Position numbers and translations under genes: made by a program. A stretch of DNA of 6,548 nt from an uncultured Clostridia bacterium. GTDB lineage: Bacteria; Bacillota_A; Clostridia; Oscillospirales; Oscillospiraceae. The stretch lies in assembly GCA_947167435.1 (NCBI GenBank), contig CAMVIC010000090.1, positions 1 to 6,548 on the forward strand. The letters are read 5' to 3'. This document shows positions 1 to 5,618 of this stretch, piece by piece; position 1 is the first letter of the stretch; the number at the start of each line of letters is the position of its first letter. A model generated the notes under the pieces. That model was not told where the DNA came from, did not search any database, and saw only the letters and a program-made list of their open reading frames with translations.

Positions 1-1020
1 CTCGATAATCTTCTCGACCACGTCCAGCACGTGGCAGGCCATCTCGCCGGAGGCCAGATGCTCGCCGCCCTCCCGGACGCAGCGGGCCAGGTCGGCCACG
101 CCCAGTCCCCGGCAGTTGACCTGCAGGGGTGAAACCGGCTCCAGCACTTCCCACTCCGAACGGAAAAAGTCGTTGGGCAGAAAGCCGATCTCTCCGCCGA
201 ACTGGTTGGCGTCGCCCAGTCGCAGGATGCCTTTGGTGCCGTGGATGGTGAAGGCCGCCTGGTCAACGCCCGCACTGTCGCCGTTCAGGGAGAAGGTGCC
301 CGTGACGCCGCTTTTGGCGGTCAGCACGGCGTGAACCTGGCTCTCGTTGTCATAGAGATAGTCCTGCCCGAATTCCGGACTGTCGGGAATGACGTTTCTG
401 CGCACCCGGGCCAGGTTGCTCACCTGGGCATAGACTCTGTCCATCGGCCCCAGCAGCGCACACAGCGCCGTGAGATAATAGACGCCGTAATCATAGCAGA
501 TGCCGCCGCCCGGCTGCCGGAGGAACCTGAAGAGCCCGGCCAGCACGGTCAGGTCGCGGTTTGCCACCACATGGAAGGAAGTCACCTTGCCGATCTTTCC
601 CTCGTCCAGCGCCCTGCGAGCGGTCTGAATGCCGCTGCCCAGAAAGGTCTCCGGCGCGGAGCCCAGACGCAGCCCCTTCTCTTTGGCCAGGGCGAGCAGC
701 TCCTTTGCCTGCCGAAGCTCTGTGGCAATGGGCTTTTCCGTATACACATGCTTGCCGTTAAGCAGCGCCTGCTTCACCAGATCATAGTGAGCCGGAGCGG
801 GCGTCAGAACCACCACAAGCTCAATCCCGGGATCGGAGAGGGCTTCCTCTGTGTCTGCTGCGCGGATTTTGTACTTTTCCGCCTTTTTTTCGGCGTTTTC
901 CCGGTGGTTTGCGCAGCAGTACACCACGTCCAGAGCGGAAAAACGGCGGGTCATGTTCTCCAGATAGATGTCGCTGATGGCGCCGCAGCCGATCACGGCG
1001 GTTTTCAGAGGCTTCATCAT
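1..1020 (-). CDS. Gfo/Idh/MocA-family NAD(P)-dependent oxidoreductase, C-terminus cut by window edge
   Basis: The reverse strand is open for 340 codons from ATG at 1020 to base 1, with no stop inside the window, so the C-terminal end lies outside. The N-terminus is a Rossmann fold: AVIGCGAIS at residues 8-16 is the dinucleotide-binding loop, and the family hallmark EKP sits at 95-97. SAPETFLGSGIQTAR (121-135) and GGGICYDYGVYYLTALCALLG (171-191, Asp177) match the C-terminal alpha/beta substrate domain of a Clostridia-type subfamily. The His four residues after the Asp in inositol dehydrogenases is Tyr181 here, which I believe is normal in this subfamily. Such enzymes oxidise or reduce sugars, cyclitols and related carbonyls in the cytosol; the substrate cannot be read from the sequence. 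Complete members run to roughly 330-390 residues, so little is missing. A second ATG at 1017 is possible, but AGGAGA (1033-1028) is spaced 7 bases from the first. The gene is divergent from the signalling genes and has its own promoter. Confidence 0.93.
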   Translation of the reverse strand, partial: MMKPLKTAVIGCGAISDIYLENMTRRFSALDVVYCCANHRENAEKKAEKYKIRAADTEEALSDPGIELVVVLTPAPAHYDLVKQALLNGKHVYTEKPIATELRQAKELLALAKEKGLRLGSAPETFLGSGIQTARRALDEGKIGKVTSFHVVANRDLTVLAGLFRFLRQPGGGICYDYGVYYLTALCALLGPMDRVYAQVSNLARVRRNVIPDSPEFGQDYLYDNESQVHAVLTAKSGVTGTFSLNGDSAGVDQAAFTIHGTKGILRLGDANQFGGEIGFLPNDFFRSEWEVLEPVSPLQVNCRGLGVADLARCVREGGEHLASGEMACHVLDVVEKIIE

Positions 1021-1072
1021 GGCAGGTTCTCCTTTTTTGCAGAGTTTTGCTTGCGGGAATGGGGCTGAGCTG

Positions 1073-1102
1073 AGAATAAGCCCCGAAACCGATTGCTGTC
1101 AA
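1073..1102 (-). promoter_or_regulatory. Sigma-A-type promoter for the oxidoreductase gene
   Basis: Read on the minus strand, there is a perfect -35 TTGACA (1102-1097), an 18-base spacer, and TATTCT (1078-1073) as -10. The overlapping TTATTC gives a 17-base spacer. Transcription would start near 1066, leaving a leader of about 45 bases that carries AGGAGA before the ATG at 1020. This is inferred from consensus match only. Confidence 0.68.
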
Positions 1103-1127
1103 GACCCGGGAAAAAGCCGGACCGGTA

Positions 1128-1156
1128 TTGCGGAAATGCCAGTATTTGTATATACT
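1128..1156 (+). promoter_or_regulatory. Sigma-A-type promoter for the HTH-kinase operon
   Basis: TTGCGG (1128-1133), a 17-base spacer and TATACT (1151-1156) form a good housekeeping promoter facing the HTH gene. The start would be near 1163, about 25 bases before the GTG at 1188, which leaves just enough leader for the GGGGAGG ribosome binding site. The -35 box lies only 25 bases from the -35 of the divergent oxidoreductase promoter, so a protein bound here could affect both genes. The -10 is inside an inverted repeat. Confidence 0.65.
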
Positions 1157-1158
1157 GG
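1139..1158. promoter_or_regulatory. Inverted repeat over the -10 box, candidate operator
   Basis: CCAGTAT (1139-1145) and ATACTGG (1152-1158) are perfect 7-base inverted arms separated by TTGTAT. The right arm covers five of the six -10 bases of the HTH-kinase promoter. The arm centres lie 13 bases apart, roughly 1.2 helical turns, which could suit a dimeric DNA-binding protein. The nearest candidate ligand is the HTH protein encoded 30 bases downstream, which would make this an autoregulatory site. Both binding and regulation are inference. Confidence 0.4.
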
Positions 1159-1173
1159 GCGCAGACGGAGTGT

Positions 1174-1180
1174 GGGGAGG
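1174..1180 (+). promoter_or_regulatory. Ribosome binding site deciding the GTG start of the HTH gene
   Basis: GGGGAGG ends 7 bases before GTG 1188. An in-frame ATG at 1128 is open too, but it coincides with the promoter -35 box and has no Shine-Dalgarno sequence before it, so the GTG is preferred. Confidence 0.75.
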
Positions 1181-1187
1181 CGATACT

Positions 1188-1637
1188 GTGGCGGCAAAGG
1201 TGAACACAAACACCCTGATGAAGCGCCTTTTCAAGGCATCGGACCTGGACAGCTATCTGCAGGGAAACGAAAACGAGCTTCAGCTGCCGGATTTTTCCGC
1301 GCTTCTGAAGCAGTACAGTGAGCAGCGAAAGCTGCTGCCGGCTCAGGTGATCGAGCGGGCCCAGATCGAGCGAACCTACGGGCACCAGCTCTTCAACGGA
1401 ACCCGGCGGCCCTCCCGGGACAAGGTGCTCCAGCTTTGCCTGGGGCTTGGTCTGCATGTGGAGGAGGCGCAGCAGCTGCTGCGGGCGGCCGGGAAAAGCC
1501 AGCTTTATCCCAGACTGAAGCGGGACGCGGTCATCCTGTTCGGAATCCAGAGAGGGCTGCCGGTTCTCGCCGTCCAGGAAAGCCTTACAAGATACGGCCT
1601 AACCCTGCTTGGAGGGCAGAAAAATGAAAACGACTGA
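1188..1637 (+). CDS. Helix-turn-helix (XRE-like) regulator partnered with a Ser/Thr kinase
   Basis: This 149-residue cytosolic protein starts at GTG 1188, fixed by the ribosome binding site. Residues 35-92 form a helical lambda-repressor/XRE-like helix-turn-helix: LLKQYSEQRKLLPAQVIERA, then IERTYGHQLFNGTRRPSRDK (60-79) as the second and recognition helices, then LQLCLGLGLHVEEAQQLLRA. The conserved block QLFNGTRRPSRDK and the tail YPRLKRDAVILFGIQRGL (107-124) recall a group of Clostridia HTH proteins that I associate with neighbouring Ser/Thr kinases; this is memory, not a search result. Residues 1-34 (mixed, polar) have no recognisable domain. The last 14 bases overlap the kinase start, so the two are probably translationally coupled and made in fixed proportion. 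It may repress its own promoter through the inverted repeat at 1139-1158, or act as a phosphorylation target of the kinase; both are inferences. Confidence 0.85.
   Translation: MAAKVNTNTLMKRLFKASDLDSYLQGNENELQLPDFSALLKQYSEQRKLLPAQVIERAQIERTYGHQLFNGTRRPSRDKVLQLCLGLGLHVEEAQQLLRAAGKSQLYPRLKRDAVILFGIQRGLPVLAVQESLTRYGLTLLGGQKNEND
1611..1616 (+). promoter_or_regulatory. Ribosome binding site deciding the kinase start
   Basis: GGAGGG lies inside the end of the HTH gene, 7 bases before ATG 1624. A TTG at 1609 is in frame, but it overlaps this site and has no Shine-Dalgarno of its own, so ATG 1624 is the likely start. Confidence 0.75.
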
Positions 1638-3342
1638 AAACCAGATGCCGATTCCGGATTTCCCCGACGAGGCGGAGTACCCGGCGGAGCTGACGGCGCG
1701 ATATGAACTGCTGGAGCGCCTGTCAGAAAAGGAGAGCATACGGACGCTGCTGGCCTCGAACCGGGAAAGCGGTGAACGCTGCGTTGTGAAGTGCTATCTG
1801 AGGGACGGGCCCCTTTATGAACGGAGTGAACCGGAGGCCCTGCGAAGAATCAACGCTGCCCCCATGCCCCGTTTCCTGGCGGAATACCGCAACGACAATA
1901 TGCGCTGCGTCCTGCGGGAATACGTGCCGGGGGAGACGCTGGCACAGCTGGCCGGCTTTCGCAGCTTTTCCGAGGAGGACGTGATCCGCATCGGCGTGCA
2001 GCTGTGTGAGCAGCTGTGCGCGCTGCATGAGATGACGCCGCCTGTGATTCACCGGGACATCAAGCCCCAGAATGTGGTAATCCGGCCGGACGGGAGGGCC
2101 GTGCTGATCGACTTCGGGATCGCCCGTGTCCGGACGGAAGGGGAGCGGGACACCGTCGCCTTCGGCACCCAGGGCTTCGCACCGCCGGAGCAGTACGGCT
2201 TTTCCCAGACGGACGCCCGCTCGGACATCTTTTCCCTGGGAATCCTGCTGTACTGGCTGCTGCACCGGGAGACGAAAGTGCCGCGAGAGGCACATACCGA
2301 GCTGGAGAAGGTCATTGCCCGCTGTGTTTTCTTCGATCCGGACAGGCGCTTTCGCGACGCGGAGCAGCTGAGACGCGCCCTGCTGGCTGCCCGTCCGGAA
2401 GCGAGGAAAAAGCGCAGACGCCTGCTGACCGCGGCGGCATGCCTGCTGCTGGTGCTGCTCGCCTGCGGAATCGGGCTTTCCCTGTACGCCCATTCCCGCT
2501 CCGTCACCTTCTCCCAGCCGCTGATCGAGCAGGCTGTGCGGGCAAGCCTGGGTCTTGAGGACAAGACCCCCATCCGGAAGAGCACGCTGGAGCAGGTTAC
2601 GGCAGTCTACATCGTGGCGGACACGGTCTGCCCGGATTCCGACAGCTTCTATCTGGCCGTCAACCAATGGTACGCCGAGGGAAAGCCGACGCGGGGACCC
2701 ATCACGGAGCTGTCCGACCTTCAGGCCATGCCCAATCTGGAGCGGGTCTGCATCGCCGTGCAGGAACTGACGGATATCTCGCCTCTCTCGGAGCTTCCGA
2801 ACCTCCGTCAGGTGGAGGTCAAGCACAACTATATCACCGATATCTCCGCCCTGGCCGGAATGGTCCACCTCACCACGGTGGGCATCAACGACAACCCGGT
2901 ACGGGACATCTCGCCCCTGGCCGACTGCCCGAGTCTGGACTTCCTGGACCTGTGCGACGTGCGCAGCTACGACGCCTCGGTAATCGCGCGGCTTGGCAAT
3001 TTTCACTTCCTCGATATCTCCAATCCCACAGAGAGCTATCGCTGGCTGGACGGGAAGAGCATCGTTGACCTGCGGATTGCCTGGAGCGGTCTGAGCGATC
3101 TGCATGTGCTGGACCGCGTGACCCAGCTGGAACAGCTGGAGATCAGCCATAGCGAGGTCACCGATCTCGCGCCCCTGGCGCTGCACAAGGGCCTGAAGGT
3201 GCTGAAGCTGGCCGGGCTTCCCGTCGCGGATTTCAGCGTTCTGAAGGAGCTGCCGAGGCTGGAAGAGGTGACGGTCAGCGAGGAACAGAGAAACGCCGTC
3301 GAAGCTCTGGGGCAGGTCTCCTTCCGGGTTAATTACGAATAA
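1624..3342 (+). CDS. Membrane-anchored Ser/Thr protein kinase with extracytoplasmic leucine-rich repeats
   Basis: This is a 572-residue receptor-like kinase. Residues 27-255 are a Hanks-type kinase domain: VVKCY carries the ATP lysine K56, a Glu near 69-71 is the likely helix-C partner, VIHRDIKPQN (141-150) is the catalytic loop (D145, K147, N150), LIDFGIAR (161-168) holds the metal-binding D163, and GTQGFAPPEQYG (181-192) is the end of the activation segment. A basic stretch KKRRR (262-266) is followed by one hydrophobic segment (about 267-288), which by the positive-inside rule puts the kinase in the cytosol. After a linker with a motif common before bacterial LRRs (TFSQPLIEQAVRASLG, 295-310), residues about 360-550 form internalin-like LRRs of about 22 residues, for example ISPLSELPNLRQVEVKHNYI, ISALAGMVHLTTVGINDNPV and LAPLALHKGLKVLKLAGLPV, with a less regular middle. 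The glycine-rich loop is degenerate (LERLSEKESIRTLLAS) with no GxGxxG, while the other catalytic residues are intact, so activity is likely but unproven. The LRRs probably sense a protein or envelope ligand. A strong hairpin follows the stop. Confidence 0.93.
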   Translation: MKTTENQMPIPDFPDEAEYPAELTARYELLERLSEKESIRTLLASNRESGERCVVKCYLRDGPLYERSEPEALRRINAAPMPRFLAEYRNDNMRCVLREYVPGETLAQLAGFRSFSEEDVIRIGVQLCEQLCALHEMTPPVIHRDIKPQNVVIRPDGRAVLIDFGIARVRTEGERDTVAFGTQGFAPPEQYGFSQTDARSDIFSLGILLYWLLHRETKVPREAHTELEKVIARCVFFDPDRRFRDAEQLRRALLAARPEARKKRRRLLTAAACLLLVLLACGIGLSLYAHSRSVTFSQPLIEQAVRASLGLEDKTPIRKSTLEQVTAVYIVADTVCPDSDSFYLAVNQWYAEGKPTRGPITELSDLQAMPNLERVCIAVQELTDISPLSELPNLRQVEVKHNYITDISALAGMVHLTTVGINDNPVRDISPLADCPSLDFLDLCDVRSYDASVIARLGNFHFLDISNPTESYRWLDGKSIVDLRIAWSGLSDLHVLDRVTQLEQLEISHSEVTDLAPLALHKGLKVLKLAGLPVADFSVLKELPRLEEVTVSEEQRNAVEALGQVSFRVNYE

Positions 3343-3362
3343 AAAGAATTCATACGGAAACC

Positions 3363-3419
3363 GCAAAAGAAAAGCGCCAATGTGTGCACGCTGCACACCA
3401 ATTGGCGCTTTTCTTTTGC
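3363..3419. terminator. Long hairpin terminator after the kinase gene
   Basis: Bases 3363-3381 and 3401-3419 are perfect 19-base inverted arms (GCAAAAGAAAAGCGCCAAT on the left). The stem continues with 7 more pairs, GTGTGCA (3382-3388) with TGCACAC (3392-3398), around a CGC loop, leaving only CA (3399-3400) as a bulge: 26 pairs in 57 bases. Right after the GC-rich core the plus strand reads TTTTCTTTTGCTATACTTTTTT, an imperfect U-tract suited to Rho-independent termination of the HTH-kinase transcript, whose stop is about 20 bases upstream. The symmetry means it could also stop transcription from the other side, although no gene converges here. Confidence 0.8.
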
Positions 3420-3474
3420 TATACTTTTTTGTGGATAATACCAATCTTCAGGGAAACGATACGGAAGAATTTTG

Positions 3475-3503
3475 TTGAAGATGGGGATATAAATCCAATT
3501 AAA
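3475..3503 (+). promoter_or_regulatory. Weak candidate promoter for the HD-RyR gene group
   Basis: TTGAAG (3475-3480), a 17-base spacer and ATTAAA (3498-3503) are the best pair I could find between the terminator and the GTG at 3530. The -10 match is poor and other A/T-rich hexamers nearby (GATAAT 3434-3439, TATAAA 3488-3493) lack a good -35. A promoter somewhere in 3420-3510 is expected because the hairpin should separate this gene group from the kinase, but its exact place is uncertain. Confidence 0.25.
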
Positions 3504-3515
3504 ACACGTCCAGAC

Positions 3516-3522
3516 AGGAGGG
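3516..3522 (+). promoter_or_regulatory. Ribosome binding site deciding the GTG start of the HD-RyR gene
   Basis: AGGAGGG, a near-perfect Shine-Dalgarno, ends 7 bases before GTG 3530. The next in-frame ATG (3554) has no comparable site. Confidence 0.8.
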
Positions 3523-3529
3523 TTTACCC

Positions 3530-5560
3530 GTGGCCTATACCGCAATTGAGAACATGCGCCGGAAAAACCAGGCGCGTTTCGGCGCCGACGTGGGGCCGAA
3601 GCAGCCGCCCCTCTACCGGAACCGAAAGAACGGAAACGACCTGAAATCCGCGGCGCTGCGCTTCCTGCACACGCGCTGTGAGGAGCTTCGCTTTGACGCG
3701 GCAAAGGAAGCGGAGGAAAACGAAAGCGGCGTTTATCAGGGTACAAGTCTGAAGAGCGGGCAGATTCCTTACAATATGCAGATGGACATTGATCGGCTGT
3801 GCCTGGAAAAAGCGCTGGAGAGCTTTATCGATTCCGGCGTGGCGGAGGACGCCTACGGGGTTTATTACTGCTTCCTGGTGCTCTTTTTCGGCCAGTACCG
3901 GAAATCCAAGCGTATGGTGGAGCTGCTGAGCGAATACGAGGCCAACGGAAGCTCTCTGCTGATGAAGCACCGGGATCACTACTCCCACTCGGTCTACGTG
4001 TTCGCCCTGGGGCTCGCCGTATACGAGAGCAGCGAGGCGTATCGCCGCAGCTTCCGCAGATTCTATCATTTGGAGGATAAAAAAGAGAACGAGATCGCCA
4101 ACCTGTTTCTGGAATACTGGGGCCTGACATCCCTGTTTCACGATATCGGCTACCCCTTCGAGCTGCCCTTTGAGCAGGTGCTCAGCTACTTCGAGGTGGA
4201 CGAGCAGGAGCGGGGGAAGGGCAGCCTCTTCCTGGCCTATCGTTCGGTAGAGGCGCTGACGGGGCTGGACGCGGCGGCAGGCGACAGGCTTGAAACGCTG
4301 TACAGGCGGCGCTTTGCGACCACAAGCGAGCTGCTTGCCTTTGACATCACGAAAAAACTTGGAGAATCCTACGGCTTTACCGAGGACTATATGCTGGACG
4401 TGCTCAACCGGAAGCCGACGCACCCGGACGAGTTCGGCTATTACATGGATCACGCCTTTTTCAGCGCGGCCCGGCTCTGCCAGGAGCTTTTCCGGATTCT
4501 GAAGCCGGAAAGGATCACCGAAATGCATGTGGATGCGCTCTCCGCCATCATGCTGCACAACAGCCTATATAAGTTTGCCATCGCGTTTTATAAGGATAAA
4601 AAGCCGGAGAAGCGCAGGGCGCCCCTGCGGATGGAGCTGCACCCTCTGGCCTGGCTGCTGATGCTGTGCGACGAGCTGCAGTGCTGGGACCGCACGGCTT
4701 ACGGCCGCAATTCCCGCAGAGAGCTGCACCCCATCTCCGCAAGCTTCGATTTCTCGGGGCAGGCGATTTCGGCAGTGTACCGTTACGACGCGGCCGAGCA
4801 TGAGAAGATCGAAGAATTCGAGCGGCAGCGGGCGGCGTACGAGGCCGATCCCACGGGGAAAAAGCCGCGCCTGAAGGCCTACAGCGACATGGCCGGCGAA
4901 AAGCCGGACTTCACGGCGGATATCGAGCGGATCGTGGATACCTCCGCCATCCCCCTGACGGTCCGGGCTGAGCTGCGCCGGGTGGACCGGGAGAAGAAGC
5001 GCACCTATCTATCCGGCAGCAACTTCCTGCATTTCTTTGATTTCGCGGTGGCCCTGCACGCCAGAAGCATGCCGGGAAAACCCACACGGGAAGAGATGCT
5101 GGAGAAATTCAATGCCTGCTCCCTGGAGTACCGCCTCTCCACCATGGGGAGAACCCGCCATTTTGCCGCCTATCTGAACGCCATCGGCTGCTTCTATACG
5201 GACAAGCCCGTGGACTTTGACCTGGTCACCCGCTTCAGCGCCGGAGACGCGGCAATCTTCGCCCCCATGGAGCATGAGCGCTGGGTGCGGGAGCATCAGG
5301 CCATGGGCTGGCGCTACGGAAAGGACTATGAGACGCTGCCTCTGGACGTCCCGGAGAAAGAGGAGAAAGCGGCGCGCGCTGCCCTGCGCGAGCAGCTGCG
5401 CTGCCACAAGCTCTGCATGGACGGGCGTCCCACCCACGATGAAATCCGCGCCCACTATCAGCGGCTGCCCAGGGCCTATCAGGACCTGGACTGGAAGCCC
5501 TTCAACAAGCTCCTCGAGCTGCTGAAAAGCATGGAAGGCTCCCACATCTACCGCCTTTGA
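3530..5560 (+). CDS. HD-domain phosphohydrolase-like protein with C-terminal RyR-like domain
   Basis: This 676-residue protein has no signal peptide or clear membrane span. Residues 1-140 are helical and unrecognised. Residues about 145-390 carry a complete HD-type metal site in order: KHRDHYSHSVYVFALG (H150 or H153), LTSLFHDIGYPFE (H204-D205), YMDHAFFSAARL (H308), SAIMLHNSLYKFA (H343) and LLMLCDELQCWDR (D381). This H..HD..H..H..D pattern is that of two-metal HD phosphodiesterases and related nucleotide phosphohydrolases; the substrate is unknown. A long polar, charged region (about 421-495) links to residues 500-570, unassigned. The C-terminus has FAPMEHERWVREHQAMGWRYG (577-597), and then QLRCHKL (622-628) and AYQDLDWKPFNKLLELL (649-665), the EHERW...GW.YG pattern of the RyR (ryanodine-receptor repeat) domain. 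Bacterial RyR domains have been linked by comparative genomics to nucleotide-based conflict systems, possibly as ligand sensors. The phosphatase follows 58 bases later on the same strand. An HD nuclease or cyclic-nucleotide or alarmone hydrolase are the main alternatives; the HD call is firm, the RyR call good, the role open. Confidence 0.88.
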   Translation: MAYTAIENMRRKNQARFGADVGPKQPPLYRNRKNGNDLKSAALRFLHTRCEELRFDAAKEAEENESGVYQGTSLKSGQIPYNMQMDIDRLCLEKALESFIDSGVAEDAYGVYYCFLVLFFGQYRKSKRMVELLSEYEANGSSLLMKHRDHYSHSVYVFALGLAVYESSEAYRRSFRRFYHLEDKKENEIANLFLEYWGLTSLFHDIGYPFELPFEQVLSYFEVDEQERGKGSLFLAYRSVEALTGLDAAAGDRLETLYRRRFATTSELLAFDITKKLGESYGFTEDYMLDVLNRKPTHPDEFGYYMDHAFFSAARLCQELFRILKPERITEMHVDALSAIMLHNSLYKFAIAFYKDKKPEKRRAPLRMELHPLAWLLMLCDELQCWDRTAYGRNSRRELHPISASFDFSGQAISAVYRYDAAEHEKIEEFERQRAAYEADPTGKKPRLKAYSDMAGEKPDFTADIERIVDTSAIPLTVRAELRRVDREKKRTYLSGSNFLHFFDFAVALHARSMPGKPTREEMLEKFNACSLEYRLSTMGRTRHFAAYLNAIGCFYTDKPVDFDLVTRFSAGDAAIFAPMEHERWVREHQAMGWRYGKDYETLPLDVPEKEEKAARAALREQLRCHKLCMDGRPTHDEIRAHYQRLPRAYQDLDWKPFNKLLELLKSMEGSHIYRL

Positions 5561-5618
5561 TTGATTGCGAAACTCCGGTCTCGCCTGAGAGCCTTTGAAG
5601 TGAAGGAGAAGGAATCCC

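Noticed and set aside
241..1068. Plus-strand open frame of 275 codons opposite the oxidoreductase
   Set aside because: It lies antisense to a gene with clear family motifs and strong start signals; its own translation shows no recognisable domain and it lacks a ribosome binding site. GC-rich codon use readily produces such frames.
1128..1187. Longer N-terminus for the HTH protein starting at ATG 1128
   Set aside because: That codon coincides with the -35 box of the promoter and has no Shine-Dalgarno, whereas GTG 1188 has GGGGAGG at ideal spacing.
3420..3425. TATACT directly after the hairpin as a -10 box for the HD-RyR gene
   Set aside because: No -35-like hexamer lies 16-18 bases upstream; that region is the hairpin's inner stem.
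1723..3444. Minus-strand open frame of 573 codons opposite the kinase
   Set aside because: It mirrors the kinase over its whole length, has a Gln/His/Arg-rich composition typical of antisense translation, and its start lies beyond the terminator hairpin with no promoter.
3343..3529. Riboswitch or other structured leader before the HD-RyR gene
   Set aside because: Apart from the terminator-like hairpin, I see no conserved riboswitch motif, and the remaining 110 bases are A/T-rich and unstructured to the eye.
3524..4558. Minus-strand open frame of 344 codons opposite the HD-RyR gene
   Set aside because: Antisense shadow of a gene with ordered HD motifs; no domain or initiation signal of its own.
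5570..5600. Possible small hairpin (GGTCTC...GAGAGCC) between the HD-RyR and phosphatase genes
   Set aside because: The arms pair imperfectly and no T-run follows, so it does not support a terminator; the genes are more likely co-transcribed.
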